Assembly: GCA_023376005.1 (NCBI GenBank) | Contig: CM042147.1 | Coordinates: forward strand, 121,171,673-121,235,672 | Length of the DNA: 64,000 nt | Source of the DNA: Doryteuthis pealeii | Lineage: Eukaryota > Mollusca > Cephalopoda > Myopsida > Loliginidae | Direction: 5' to 3' | Shown here: positions 11,425-22,659 of the stretch, piece after piece | Layout of the letters: the number at the start of each line of letters is the position of its first letter | Position numbering within the stretch: the first letter of the stretch is position 1 | Position numbers and translations under genes: made by a program | Notes under the pieces: generated by a model | The model's database searches: none | What the model saw: only the letters and a program-made list of their open reading frames with translations | What the model was told of the DNA's origin: nothing

Positions 11425-11465
11425 ATACCAACAATAGGCAACTCCAGCGACTTTACTTATTTTAA
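11425..11465 (+). mobile_element. SINE-A fragment, right part
   Basis: The 3' end of the SINE interrupted at 10952 ('ataccaacaataggcaac', 'cgactttacttatt'). It also provides the first SINE-derived section of the array that follows. Confidence 0.8.
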
Positions 11466-13812
11466 AAACTTTTTGTTTGAAGTAAAGAAGATTAGGTAAA
11501 TTGCTTATCTCAAAATCGTTTATTTCTACCAGCCCCTCCGCATGAGTAGGATGTGACACAATGTTAATTTTTAAGCTGGGTTTAACAGATTTGAATTATG
11601 AGTTTCCCTTCTCCTAGACTGATTTCCTAACAAAGGTTAAAGAGCCGAGTTCGTCTAAAGGAGAATAGTTGAATGCATACCTTTTCACAAGGGTATTAGT
11701 AGTACAATGTACGCAATTCTTCTAGTTGTTAGTTTCAAGTGACGAAAAGTGGATAGACTCCCTCACTATCCGGCTGATACCAACAATAGGTCACTCCACT
11801 GACTCTATTTTTTTAAAACTTTTTTTTTTAAGTAAAAAGATTCAGTAAATTGCTTATCTCAAAATTGTTTATTTCTACCAGCCACTCCACTGAGAAGTGG
11901 ATAGACCCTCACTGTCCGGCTGATACCAACAATAGGTCACTCCACTGACCTACTTTTTTTTAAAACTTTTTGTTTGAAGTAAAGAAGATTTAGGTAAATT
12001 GCTTATCTCAAAATTGTTTTATTCTACAGCCCCTCCACATGAGAAGTGGATAGACTCCCTCACTGTCCGGCTGATACCAACAATAGGTCACTCCACTGAC
12101 TCTACTTTTTTTAAACTTTTTGTTTAAGTAAAGAAGATTTAGGTAAATTGCTTATCTCAAAATTGTTTATTTCTACCAGCCCTCCCCGTGAGAAGTGGAT
12201 AGACTCCTCACTGTCCGGCTGATACCAACAAATAGGTCACTCCACTGACTCTACTTTTTTAAACTTTTTGTTTGAAGTAAAGAAGATTTAGGTAAATTGC
12301 TTATCTCAAAATTGTTTATTTCTACCCCCCCTCCAATGAGAAGTGGATAGACTCCCTCACTGTCCAGCTGATACCAACAATAGGTCACTCCACTGACTCT
12401 ACTTTTTTAAAAACTTTTTTTTTGAAGTAAAGAAGATTTAGGTAAATTGCTTATCTCAAAATTGTTTATTTCTACCAGCCCTCCACGTGAGAAGTGGATA
12501 GACTCTCACTGTCCGGCTGATACCAACAATAGGTCACTCCACTGACTCTACTTTTTTAAAAACTTTTTTTTTGAAGTAAAGAAGATTTAGTAAATTGCTT
12601 ATCTCAAAATTGTTTATTTCTACCAGCCCTCCACGTGAGAAGTGGATAGACTCCTCACTGTCCGGCTGATACCAACAATAGGTCACTCCACTGACTCTAC
12701 TTTTTTTAAAAACTTTTTGTTTGAAGTAAAAAGATTTAGGTAAATTGCTTATCTCAAAATTGTTTATTTCTACCAGCCCCTCCACATGAGAAGTGGATAG
12801 ACTCCGTCACTGTCCTGATACCAACAATAGGTCACTCCACTGACTCTACTTTTTTAAAAACTTTTTTTTTTGAAGTAAAGAAGATTTAGGTAAATTGCTT
12901 ATCTCAAATTGTTTATTTCTACCAGCCCCTCCACGTGAGAAGTGGATAGACTCCCTCACTGTCCAGCTGATACCAACAATAGGTCACTCCACTGACTCTA
13001 CTTTTTTAAAACTTTTTTTTTGAAGTAAAGAAGATTTAGGTAAATGCTTATCTCAAAATTGTTTATTTCTCCAGCCCCTCCACGTGAGAAGTGATAGACT
13101 CCTCACTGTCCAGCTGATACCAACAATAGGTCACTCCACTGACTCTACTTTTTTAAAAACTTTTTGTTTGAAGTAAGAAGATTTAAGGTAAATTGCTTAT
13201 CTCAAAATTGTTTATTTCTACAGCCCCTCCACGTGAGAAGTGGATAGACTCCGTCACTGTCCGGCTGATACCAACAATAGGTCACTCCACTGACTCTACT
13301 TTTTAAAAACTTTTGTTTGAAGTAAAGAAGATTTAGGTAATTGCTTATCCAAAATTTATTTCTACCAGCCCTCCACATGAGAAGTGGATGACTCCCTCAC
13401 TGTCCGGCTGATACCAACAATAGGTCACTCCACTGACTCTACTTTTTAAAAACTTTTTGTTTGAAGTAAAGAAGATTTAGGTAAATTGCTTATCTCAAAA
13501 TTGTTTATTTCTACCAGCCTCCACATGAGAAGTGGATAGACTCCTCACTGTCCAGCTGATACCAACAATAGGTCACTCCACTGACTCTACTTTTTAAAAA
13601 CTTTTGTTTGAAGTAAAAGAAGATTTAGGTAAATTGCTTATCTCAAAATTGTTTATTTCTACAGCCCCTCCACATGAGAAGTGGATAGACTCCCTCACTG
13701 TCGGCTGATACCAACAATAGGTCACTCCACTGACTCTACTTTTTTAAAACTTTTTGTTTGAAGTAAAGAAGATTTAGGTAAATTGCTTATCTCAAAATTG
13801 TTTATTTCTACA
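11430..13812 (+). repeat. Tandem array of ~149-bp chimeric SINE-A/repeat C units (~15 copies)
   Basis: The anchor 'ggtcactccactgac' recurs at about 11789, 11935, 12086, 12235, 12383, 12531 and on to about 13720. A unit is SINE-A tail ('agtggatagactccctcac' to 'ccactgactctac'), an A/T-rich linker ('gtttgaagtaaagaag', 'gcttatctcaaaattg') and the first bases of repeat C ('taccagcccctccacatgag'). The joint 'catgag|aagtggatag' fuses C to SINE-A with only a few bases of homology. Frames crossing units give repetitive pseudo-proteins that are not genes. Confidence 0.95.
11518..11720 (+). repeat. Repeat family C copy at head of array 2
   Basis: Carries 'taccagcccctccgcatgag', 'aggatgtgacacaatg', 'ttcccttctcctagactg' and 'aaagagccgag'. 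Its first ~25 bp is the part re-used in the array units. Confidence 0.8.
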
Positions 13813-14029
13813 TGCATACTGTCAAATAGGAATTTGTGACAGGTTGTTTGTGAATTGTTCGTACAGAGTCTCAGTTTCTTTATGGTAGTATGCTTCACAG
13901 AGCATTGATTGCTGACAAAGATAAAGGAAAACGGGTACACAAGTTGCAGCCATCGGCATTCAAAATGTATACAAGGTGGAATAAAAAAAAACGAATCAAG
14001 ACTGAAGCGGTTAAGTCAAACTTAACATA
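13813..14029. other. Unassigned spacer
   Basis: About 220 bp between array 2 and family K. No recognised feature. Confidence 0.5.
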
Positions 14030-14265
14030 CCTAAATTCCACCATTGTATGTCACCCAGCCGAAAGAAGAAAAAAAATACCAAAAAATCAGGGAATTAACT
14101 GAATTTAATAAAGTTTTCAGTGTTGATATATTAATGAATAAAAGATATAATGCACCAGTTATTTTATTTAAAAACTTTTACATTTTTTCAGGTCAGTTAA
14201 CTTTGGACCGCATATCTTTGAGGCATAACACAGATTCTCAAATGACCTCGGGGTCACCACACATC
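14030..14265 (+). mobile_element. Half copy of fold-back family K
   Basis: Matches 40555-40730 and 60400-60560: 'aaaatcagggaattaac', 'gatatattaatgaat', 'ataatgcaccagttatttt', 'caggtcagttaactttg'. Only one arm is present. Confidence 0.75.
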
Positions 14266-14369
14266 AATTACTCTTGTTTTACCTTATGGCTTTTTAACTA
14301 ATTTACATTACCTGCCAAACAACAGATTCTACCAATCTATTATTTAATACATACTCATTAGTAGCATAG

Positions 14370-14630
14370 GGCCGGGTTAGCTCAGTTGGTAGAGTGTTCG
14401 GCTAGAAACCACATGGTTTCTAGTTCGATTCCGGTCCTCGCCAACTCAGCGTATGAGTAGCACAGGGATCTGTGCGGTAAAGTAAGGAGCTGATGGTAGG
14501 TGTGGCGCTCCACCTCAGATGCCAAAAAACAATCTCCTTGGTCTAGCGCTAGTGAAAAGGGGATAGACTCCCTCGCTGATTGGCTGATACTGACTTTAGG
14601 CCGCCCTGACGACTTTACTTTACTTTAGTA
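14370..14630 (+). mobile_element. SINE-A, full length, well preserved
   Basis: tRNA-like head 14372-14445 with A box 'tagctcagttggtagag' and B box 'agttcgattcc'. The body runs to the 3' end 'gacgactttactttacttta'. It is one of the best copies for deriving a consensus. The anticodon-arm region is not convincingly foldable, so no tRNA identity is assigned. Confidence 0.9.
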
Positions 14631-15156
14631 GCTCCATACAACTTTTTCTTGTTTTGTAAATTGAAAATTCCTCTAATAGTAAGATATATAAATTCATAAA
14701 ATCTTAGTATAATATTGATATAATAATTTACCCCAATATCACTGGCGGAAGTAAATACCACCTATTGTATGATTGTTATAATAAATATTAGTATTTTTAT
14801 ATACCTACCTATGAACATTAATGGGTATGTCCTAATCCTCATAAATACAAAGTATTATGCTGACTGAGTAGTCTTATACCACTAGCAGTGGTTTACCTTC
14901 TTCACATACCACTGGCAAGTATTGTATTTTGTTAATGTTATAAAGATTCTGTTTCTTTTCCAACCACCATTTGGTTATTTCTCATTTAGCAACATTTGTT
15001 AGGTTACAACAGTATTAGAGCTGCCATCTTGTGGTTTATACATGTTGTTATTGGGTGCGCATGAAAAGTTCATCTGTAGCCATCCTAAAAACAAATAGAA
15101 TATATTACATTCAGTTATCTAAGGATTTTTTTTCTGGGTTTCAATGACCTTATCTG
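14631..15156. other. No recognised gene
   Basis: AT-rich sequence. 'taccactagcagtgg' and 'taccactggcaag' are short palindrome-like repeats of unknown meaning. Confidence 0.4.
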
Positions 15157-15627
15157 TTACTGCTTGGGAATCAAGTGTATATGGTTCCATGCTGTTTTAC
15201 CCTCAGGTATTAGCGTATATACAGGTATATACAGTTATACACTGATACCTGTGGGTAGAAATAGATCCGCAAAATGACTAATTTTTAAGCTTTTTGTTCA
15301 CCAATATTGCTCTGTTCAATAAAATTGAACATCGAGCTCTCAGTTGGACCTGAACAACTCAGTTCTGACTGCTTGAGAATCAAGTATATATGGTTCCATG
15401 CTGGGTATTCCATCCCAGGTATCAGTGTATATACAAGTATATACAGTTATACACTGATACCTGTGGGTAGAAATAGATCTATAACTGCAAAATGACCGAT
15501 TTTTAAGCTTTTTCTTTACCAATATTGCTCTGTTCAATAATATTGAACATCGAGCTCTCAGCTTAGACCTGAACAACTCACCAGTTACTGCTTGGGAATC
15601 AAGTATATATGGTTCCATGCTGGACAT
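15157..15627 (+). repeat. Tandem duplication, ~210-bp unit, 2.2 copies
   Basis: The start 'tgcttgggaatcaagt' occurs at 15161, 15370 (one base changed) and 15589, giving spacings of 209 and 219 bp. Each full unit holds a hairpin around 'gtatatacagttatac' and the segment 'ccaatattgctctgttcaat...catcgagctctcag'. The latter resembles family Q (46057, 56165). The third copy stops after about 40 bp where SINE-D begins. Confidence 0.9.
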
Positions 15628-15770
15628 CCCATCACGGTGTAATGGTTAGGAAGTAATTGATCTGTGATTTCAATTACTATTGTAGTAGTGAGTTTGACCC
15701 TCGCAGGATGCCCCATACTTGCAGCCTTGTATCACATCCTACCCTTAGCAAATGGATTGGGTAAATACTA
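15628..15770 (+). mobile_element. tRNA-derived SINE family D
   Basis: Head 'cacggtgtaatggttagg' resembles a tRNA A-box region. The B-box-like 'gagtttgaccctcgc' follows, then the tail 'aggatgccccatacttgcag' to 'aaatggattgggtaaatact'. It is the fullest SINE-D copy here. Confidence 0.75.
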
Positions 15771-15987
15771 CTTGGTTTCATGCATGTGCACTTGAGATAC
15801 AGGAACTGAGTTAACTTGTTTCTGATAGGGAGGGAGGTAATTTTTGAAATTATCATATTTCCAATGATGCAGTACATATATTTTATGAAATTGTAACACC
15901 TGTATAAAAATTTAAAAAAATAAAATTGCATGAATATATATATATATATATAAAGAAGTACTTATTTTGGATTGCTACATAATTATA

Positions 15988-16230
15988 ATGGTAATCTGAA
16001 CATTGGCTACATAAATGAGAGTAACCTCCCCTTGTTTCTTTCACTTTGAGGAAGCCTTATGTTTTGGTTGGCCATTTTCATTTCACCGTAAATCTACTCT
16101 GAAAATACGAATTTGCTCAAATCAATACAACTGCATAATTTAACACAAAAATATCATAAAATGTGTTTTTAATTGTGCTTGTGCATTATTTGAAATGAAC
16201 TTGATTGTTATTAAGAACACATTTTATAAA
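15988..16230 (+). mobile_element. MITE family N, partial
   Basis: Begins 'ggtaatctgaacattggc' and matches 62923-63110 ('taacctccccttgtttc', 'ggccattttcatttca', 'aaatatcataaaatgtg'). The right arm is missing. Confidence 0.8.
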
Positions 16231-16467
16231 CAGTATAAACAGTAAAAATAGAAACGACAGAGAGAAAAGCACACCCTAATATTCCCTAATCCATAAAGTG
16301 GGTAGCTTGACCCAATTTATAAAACTCTTTTTCCATCTCAATGGTAGATTGTTCAGTTAAATTTGTTCACTGGGTCTTAAACATCTGGTCACTATAAGAT
16401 CTTGATTCTCACAGCACTAAAACAAAAAGTTAGTAATTAACTAAGTTCACTAGATTAATGAAGTGTG

Positions 16468-17105
16468 CCCAATAGAGTAGGTTGATTTTTCACTTTTTAA
16501 AAATATCAAATTGTCCATCTATGCGAAAATTGTGTATTAGGGCCAGCTTAACTCAGTCGGTAGAATGTCCAGCTGGGAACCTCGAGGTTCTTGGTTCGAT
16601 TCCGGACCTTGCCAATTCAGCGTATGGGTAGCACATGGATATCTGTGGTAAAGTGAGGAGCTGATGGTAGGAGTGGTGCTCTGTCTCAGATGCCCAAACA
16701 ATCTCCTTGGACTAGCGCTAGTGAAAAGGGGATAGACTCCATTGCTATCTGGCTGATACCGACTTTAGGCCACCCTGACGACTTTACTTTACTTACTTAT
16801 ACTGAATACTGATACCAAAAATTAGATCTTTTACTTGCACCATTGTTTAAGGAAATAGCATCAAAGATCGTCTGCTAAAATGCACTAAAAATGCTTGTTT
16901 TCTAAATACTAAATTTTGCGAAAACGAAGATTTTTAGTGCATTTTAGCAGACGATCTTTGATGCTATTTCCTCAAACAATGGTGCAAGTAAAAGATCTAA
17001 TTTTTGGTATCAGTATTCAGTATACTAACACACAACTTTTTGCATAGACGGATAATTTGATATTTTTAAAAAGTGAAAAATCGACCTACCCTAGTGCCCA
17101 ACCCG
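16468..17105. mobile_element. Inverted-repeat element with a SINE-A inserted in its left arm
   Basis: Outer arm 16468-16540 pairs with 17028-17105 ('cactttttaaaaatatcaaa' and its complement). Inner arm 16797-16888 pairs with 16932-17027. Without the SINE the arms would be about 165 bp each, with a loop of about 45 bp. No coding sequence, so it is MITE-like. Confidence 0.9.
16541..16796 (+). mobile_element. SINE-A, full length, nested in inverted repeat
   Basis: A box 'taactcagtcggtagaa', B box 'ggttcgattcc', and complete body to 'gactttactttactta'. The opposite arm of the host element reads continuously 'gtgttagtatactg' (complement), giving the pre-insertion sequence. No clear long target duplication is visible. 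Confidence 0.9.
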
Positions 17106-17221
17106 ATTATTTTTTTTTTTGTCGGAGGGAAAAATTCATCCAAGTACATTTTGATGAAAATAATGAGTTACATAAATGAGTCAGTATTCAATCCTTGCAA
17201 AAGCAGTGATGTAAGTGGTAA

Positions 17222-17447
17222 GTAAATCAGACAGAGTGGCCTATTGTTGGACAGTAAGGGAGTCTATCCCCTTTTCACTAGCGCTAGACCAGGGAGATTG
17301 TTTTTGCAACTGAGTTGGAGTGCCACACCTACCAACTTTACTGCACAGATCCAAGCTCCACTACTCATGTGCTGAGTTGGCGAGAGGCCAGTATTGAACC
17401 TTTTAGTTCTGAGGTAGATGCTCTACTAACTGAGCTAAACGAATGTA
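17222..17447 (-). mobile_element. SINE-A, minus strand
   Basis: Complement of the SINE-A body ('ccttttcactagcgctagac', 'ctactcatgtgctgagttgg'). It ends in a tRNA-like head ('ctaactgagctaaac' complement). Confidence 0.85.
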
Positions 17448-17589
17448 AGTTATGAAAATGACACCTGTATTCAACAGGGAGAAACTTTTACTATTTAACC
17501 CTCTCACACCTACATTTTCCAAATTTGAAGCAATTAAGAGGTCACTGGAATCAGAATAGGAGTTGGAGTTGGTAAAACTATACTGACTC

Positions 17590-17830
17590 CATTTCTCTGA
17601 ATTTTTGAGATGAGGCTTGATAATTAGTATTATTTGTATTATTCGGACTATTCATAATCTTCATTGTTATTTGTACAATGTTTTGGCCGATGTACCCTCC
17701 GGTCTTCTTCCGACAAGAAATACCTGAAGAAGGCCGGAGGGTACATCGGCCGAAACATTGAAAGATGAGTTCAATAGTCTATATACTGACTCCGACTCCA
17801 GTTGAATTCACTCTTTATATGGCCCTAGTT
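17590..17830 (+). repeat. Snap-back repeat with hammerhead-like core
   Basis: Arms around 17680 and 17735 are mutual complements. On the plus strand CTGAAGA (17724-17730), A, GGCC (17732-17735), a 12-nt loop, GGCC (17748-17751) and GAAAC (17752-17756) match the conserved hammerhead core with stem II. The sequence before CTGAAGA does not pair with any sequence after a usable NUH, so stem I is lost. It is read as a decayed ribozyme. Confidence 0.5.
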
Positions 17831-18149
17831 TAGTCTGTAAATTTATACAGTGCACACTCCTTATGAATAGATTATAAAAAAATCATGTTTTTATATTTAT
17901 TATGAATCACTTAATTACATAAAGAGGAGTCAGAGTCAAAGGTTTTGTGTTCCATACATAGAAAGAAAAAAAAGAAGATATCAAAGACCAAAGGCTTTTG
18001 AAGAACTGGAATTAAAACTGTTTATTTGTTCAGCTAGAAAAATCTTTCAGTTATATTTTAGCATCAACATTCACTTTGGTTGTCCAAATAAAAAGTAAAC
18101 TTGGTGGGTGGCCTTTAGTTGGTATCAGCCAGACAGAAAGGGTTTGTTT

Positions 18150-18320
18150 GTTTTGTTTTACAGCATATCAACCTCAGTGGGTCATTTAATGCCGACAAAG
18201 TTTTGAAATAAATTCATTCTTGATGGGTACTCAATTTTTTTTTTTTTATAAACCCATTTTTTCAATTTAACCCATAGGTGGGACTCTAACAGGAACTACC
18301 ACTCTGGGTCTCCACAGGCC
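18150..18320 (-). repeat. Repeat family A, 3' part, minus strand
   Basis: Complement of 180-340: 'acagcatatcaacctcagtg', 'gggtcatttaatgcc', 'cccataggtgggactctaac', 'ggaactaccactctgg'. Confidence 0.75.
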
Positions 18321-18394
18321 TGGAAAATTTTCTGCAAATTTAGAAAGTGAAATGTAATATGAAATCCTAAACTTTCACATGCCATTTAGCATCT

Positions 18395-18490
18395 TAGGAA
18401 ATGAAATCAGCCAGCCAAGTTCAAATCCTGGACGAGGCTGTTGGTGTTTTACTTCACTCTAATGCCCTTGGGAAAGGCATCAGTCTAGGA
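18395..18490 (+). repeat. Possible fragment of tRNA-like SINE family F
   Basis: Contains 'agttcaaatcctgg' (B-box-like) and 'gcccttgggaaaggcat', similar to 41500-41640 and 45777-45910. Too short for a firm call. Confidence 0.35.
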
Positions 18491-19046
18491 TGTCTAAAAA
18501 AAAAGCTGTTAGAATGGAACATGTTAACAGAAATACTGGGGTGAAATAATATCTCTGTCATAAAGGAAAGGAGACAAGGCAATTATAGAGTATATAATTG
18601 GGTTAATAGTTTATTGGTTGTGGTATTAAATGTGTGAGTATACAATTGGTGTTTTAATGTCTGTAAGAGGTTGCCAGAGAATTTCTCTTGGTGTCATATA
18701 TATAAGTATGCATAGAGGCTTAAGAAACTTAACTTTGTAGTATCTGTCTCAGCAATGTCCCGAGGTTGTCCGGTAAGGTCGCTGCTTCATGATGTCTGCC
18801 TGTCGGATTTGACGTGTTTCTCTCACGGGTGTGGACTCTGTTCTGTTGAGTCAGGGTTCTATCTCTGCCCCCTATTGTCCGGTCTTCTGGTCAAGGGCAG
18901 ATAACCCAATTTCCAATAATGTGCCTGTGAAAATTTTTAAAAGATTTTGGATGCTGCTTGGTAGAGACAGCGAAACAAGATCTTATTGGAAACTCTTGAA
19001 TAGTTGAAACCAATTCTTCCGAACATCTTCCTTAAAAGTAGAGATT
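18491..19046. other. Unassigned, possibly old transposon sequence
   Basis: Less AT-rich than its surroundings, with no frame and no partner found in the window. It contains 'tcatatatataagtatgc', which could be a TATA-like motif by chance. Confidence 0.3.
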
Positions 19047-19563
19047 GAGGTAATTTATGAGGAAGTGCGTCCCGGTCTCCTGCTTCAAAAATTGCTACCC
19101 GGTGACTATTATAATAACGACCCAGCTCAGTCTATTCAAAACTATCCATCTTCATATCTATCTATCTATCTATCTATCTATCTCAATTTGTTCATATTTA
19201 TCTATATTACTTTAAATACTACGATTTTTTTTTATTCATGTTTGTTTAATGTCTTGTTTTTAGTTTAAATAAACAAGAATTACGACAAAAAAAGATGTGA
19301 AACCCTCCCCCCAAATACATTTACTTGTCAAAAATATCTATCTATCTCCATTTGTTCATATCTATCTATATTATTTTGTTTGTTTATCTATCTACCTCAG
19401 TCTATTCCAAACTATATATCCATCTTCATATCTAAACAAGAATTATGACAAATTACGATAAATAAACAAGAATTACGACGAGCTGGGGTTGTTATTTTGC
19501 TAGTCACCGGGTAGCAATTTTTGAGGCAGGAGACCGGGACATACTTCCTCATAAATTACCGAG
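19047..19563. mobile_element. Inverted-repeat element with (ATCT)n core
   Basis: Left arm 19050-19126 ('ggtaatttatgaggaagt', 'gtctcctgc', 'attgctacccggtgac') pairs with right arm 19479-19560. The centre holds (ATCT)n at about 19150-19183 and shorter ATCT tracts to 19440. No coding sequence. A non-autonomous TIR element is the simplest reading. Confidence 0.8.
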
Positions 19564-19639
19564 ATTGAAGTTGAAAAATGAACCTCATTTGGTCACATTC
19601 AATGAGAGAATCTTGGTCAGCCTATGAACTTTTCAGCCA

Positions 19640-20530
19640 CTACTTGTACACACCCACATGCTTTCTCACTGTTGTGACTTGAGTATCAGAGCAGAGAAAT
19701 AATAGGAATAAACATGATGAGTATTAAGGATAGGGAAAAAGGTTTACTAAGCAAAGATACAAGGTGAACAGAGTAATTAGCAATTGCTACTGTAAGGGCA
19801 GTCTCCTTTGTCTGAGGGTTTTGGTAAATCTCCTGTGTCTGGAGACCCTATTTTGGTCACGTGACACAGGAACCCAAGGAGGGAACCCTCTTCTTCTGAT
19901 GCCACTGAACAAGCCTGGACATGCTTGTCACCTCTCTCCAGCAGACACCTATGGTGCATGTCAGACGCCACAGACATGACACTGCTCACAGTAAGTGGTT
20001 TCCACCTATTTTGTCTATGAATACTACTGTGTATGTTTGGACACTTGTGACGTTCTATAGTCCGGGGAACTTCGTTCCTCTATACATGTTGTAATAAAGT
20101 CTTATAAACGTAACTAACGTGTTTGTCGTTTTCCTAACCGAAGTGTTCCGAATTGGGTACTTATCCTTTAAGTAACCCAATGTTTTATAAGAACCAGAGT
20201 TAATACTCTGTGAACCTCTTATACTACCTTGAATTAACAAATCCCGTGAGATCTCATTGTTTCTCTCTGCCGAGTTTTTTGTCAGACATTATTTATAGGA
20301 AAAACAGACAATTCCATTCTCCTTATTTAGGTACTATATGACACTTACCAAAGGCTACATCTTTCAACATTCAACTGTGATGGCTTCAATATTAGATATC
20401 ATTACATTCATAGATTAGAATGGATTAAAACGTTCAAAATAACTTGAATTTGTTGATTTACCAATGAGCTTAAAATCAGCTTTATTATGGGAATTAAAAC
20501 TGTAAAAGGATTAACTCTCACTTGTGGGGG
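19640..20530. other. Unassigned, with an AATAAA motif
   Basis: The small open frames at 19764-19989 on both strands lack recognised domains. An AATAAA at 20092-20097 lies in 'gttgtaataaagtctt', which is reminiscent of the R/U5 part of an LTR. No ends or target duplication could be fixed. Confidence 0.3.
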
Positions 20531-21190
20531 TATGGTGATTGATAGGGGATGTTTGATGTCAATATTCAATAAAAGTGTTCAAACATTTAAAGACCATAAA
20601 TAAATCAAGCACAATGGCATAGAAGACAAAACTCTGGATTAAACAAACAAAATTGTATTAACAGAAGTTTACAAAAGGTAGCATTGAATACTGGGCGAGG
20701 TTCCGCCAAAGTTCTTTTTTTAAAGTTCAAATGTAAAATGTAAGCTGGTATTTCACAGTTCAAAAGTGAGAAAGAAAAGGTGAAAGTTTAAAGTCAACTT
20801 AAAAGCAGTCAGGCATAAGTTGAATGAATATAAGGTTTATCTCCGAAAGCATAGGTTATTCAAAGAGAGAGAGAGATAGATACCTTCAGCAAGTAAGCGA
20901 AATGTTCTTAAAAAGGGTGACGTGAATTCCCTTAGGCAAATGAGATCTTTCTGGTTAGGATCCGAAAGTTCTGTTATTTATAAGAAATGTGTAGGCTCCA
21001 AATTGGGGTCTAGTTGATAAATTTTCTTATTAGGCGGGAACGCCTCTGATTGGTTGAATTTTACGAATTTTATTTTAGATTTTATTTTTACTAAGGTTGC
21101 ACGATCCATATGTGCAAACTACTTATTTTTGCCATTCGACTTCCGTCTGTTGAAGCGATAACTTCCGGCCGCCACATAAGGCTCGCCACA
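20531..21190 (-). mobile_element. Solo LTR, family E, minus strand, 4-bp target duplication
   Basis: On the minus strand it runs from TGTGGCGAGCC to TCACCATA, 660 bp. 'gggg' flanks it at 20527-20530 and 21191-21194. It carries a TATA-like 'ttataaat' on the minus strand at about the same relative place as the other two copies. It looks closer to the 59108 copy than to the adjacent 21843 copy. No coding sequence. The imperfect inverted ends (TGTGGCGA / TATGGTGA) are compatible with an LTR; a TIR element is the alternative. Confidence 0.8.
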
Positions 21191-21842
21191 GGGGAAATTA
21201 CCGCAACTTTCAAGTTCGGACACTGAATGAAAAGACAAGACAAGACAAATATATTTAACAACAAATTTAATATGTATAAACAAAAAAAGGAAAGATAGAT
21301 TTAAGATAGTTTTTGCAAATTTTGCTGTGATTTGCAGAGAACTTAACTCAGAGTCCGGTTAACAAAGTTATTTGAAGTGAAGTGTGACCCACTAACCTAT
21401 TGGCAGAGGCGGGTTGAAATTTCGTATGTTTTGCTGGTGACAAATTTTAGAGGTTGATTTTAGGGAAGCTGTCTTTGAGTGGCAAACCCTAATTGAGTTG
21501 AGATGATTTCTGTATAATTCTTTCAAAGTTGAATTTGTTGAATTTCAAGGTTTGCTCCTGGAAGCGAGTGGCAACTTATTTACCAATTCAGTCTGAGGGA
21601 GTTAACTCATTCAGGTCCTTACAGGTTTAAGCTGAACCGACCACTGACTGTTTTCTCGTTAACAGTGGGGATCGATGACGTAGCAGAAGGGCACTGGAAT
21701 CTGGCGCTTTAGAGTCTCAAGGCTTTCAGGTTAAGAAATGGGACATATCTTTAATAGACACATCATCTTTAATCAAGTTTTTATTGTGATTTTTAAAGGA
21801 AATTTTCATATACGTTTAAATTCGTGTTTTCTTTTTTTGACA
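21191..21842. other. Spacer between two inverted solo LTRs
   Basis: 652 bp with no retroelement coding sequence. No convincing polypurine tract or primer-binding site adjoins either LTR, so it is not read as a retrotransposon interior. Confidence 0.5.
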
Positions 21843-22493
21843 TGTGGCGAGCCGGAAGTTCTTGCTTTAACAGACAGAGATCGAATGACAAAAATAAGTA
21901 GTTTGCGCATGGGGATCGCGCACCCTAGTAAAAAATAAAATTTTAAATAAAATTCGTAAAATTCAACCAATCAGAGGCATTCCCACCTAATAAGAAAAAT
22001 TATCAAATGGAGCCCCACGGAGCCTACCTGGATTCTATAAATACTCAGACTTTTTCATTTTCAAGCAGAAAGATTTTGCCTGCCTAAGAGAATCCTTGTC
22101 ACATGTTTTGAGAATTTTTAATGCAGAAGGTACAAACTATCTATCTATCTCTCTCTCTTTAAATAATCATCGCTTTAAGAGACAAACTAAATATCAGTAC
22201 AAATATTGCTTGACTGATGATTATTGTGACCTAAAAACTTTAAACGTTCTTTCTCATTTTGTGAATTGTGAAATATTATCTTACATTTTACATTGAACTT
22301 TAAAAAAAGAACTTTTGGCTGAACCTCGCCCAGTATTCAATGCTGCCCTTTTGTATACATTTGGTTAATACAATTTTGTTTGTTTAATCAAGAGTTTTGT
22401 CTTCTATGCCATGTGCTTGATTGTTTTATGGTCTTTAAATGTTTGAACACTTTTATTAAATATTGACATCAAACAGCCCTACCTATCACCATA
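21843..22493 (+). mobile_element. Solo LTR, family E, 4-bp target duplication
   Basis: Starts TGTGGCGAGCCGG and ends ATCACCATA, with 'gaca' at 21839-21842 and 22494-22497. TATAAATA at 22036-22043 is a plausible promoter, with a CT-rich stretch about 100 bp downstream. No coding sequence. Confidence 0.85.
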
Positions 22494-22659
22494 GACATAT
22501 AGTTTAGTCATTTTTGTTTTGATTTTTGAGATGAGAACTAGGAAATAAATAAACAAATAGAATAAGCCACACATGAACTGACATAGCATTCAACTGTTAC
22601 TATTGGAAAAGATATTTATCTCAGTTTAACTAAGTAATGACTTCAACTTAATCAAGTAT

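Noticed and set aside
12534..12785. Repetitive minus-strand open frame with a repeated 'VEINNFEISNL' motif
   Set aside because: It is produced by the 149-bp tandem units read through; the same peptide recurs per unit and there is no other sign of coding.
14372..14445. Functional tRNA gene
   Set aside because: It has A- and B-box similarity but is the head of a multi-copy SINE with mismatched stems and an attached conserved body.
20531..22493. One LTR retrotransposon with two LTRs
   Set aside because: The LTRs are inverted relative to each other, each has its own target duplication, and the 652 bp between has no coding sequence.
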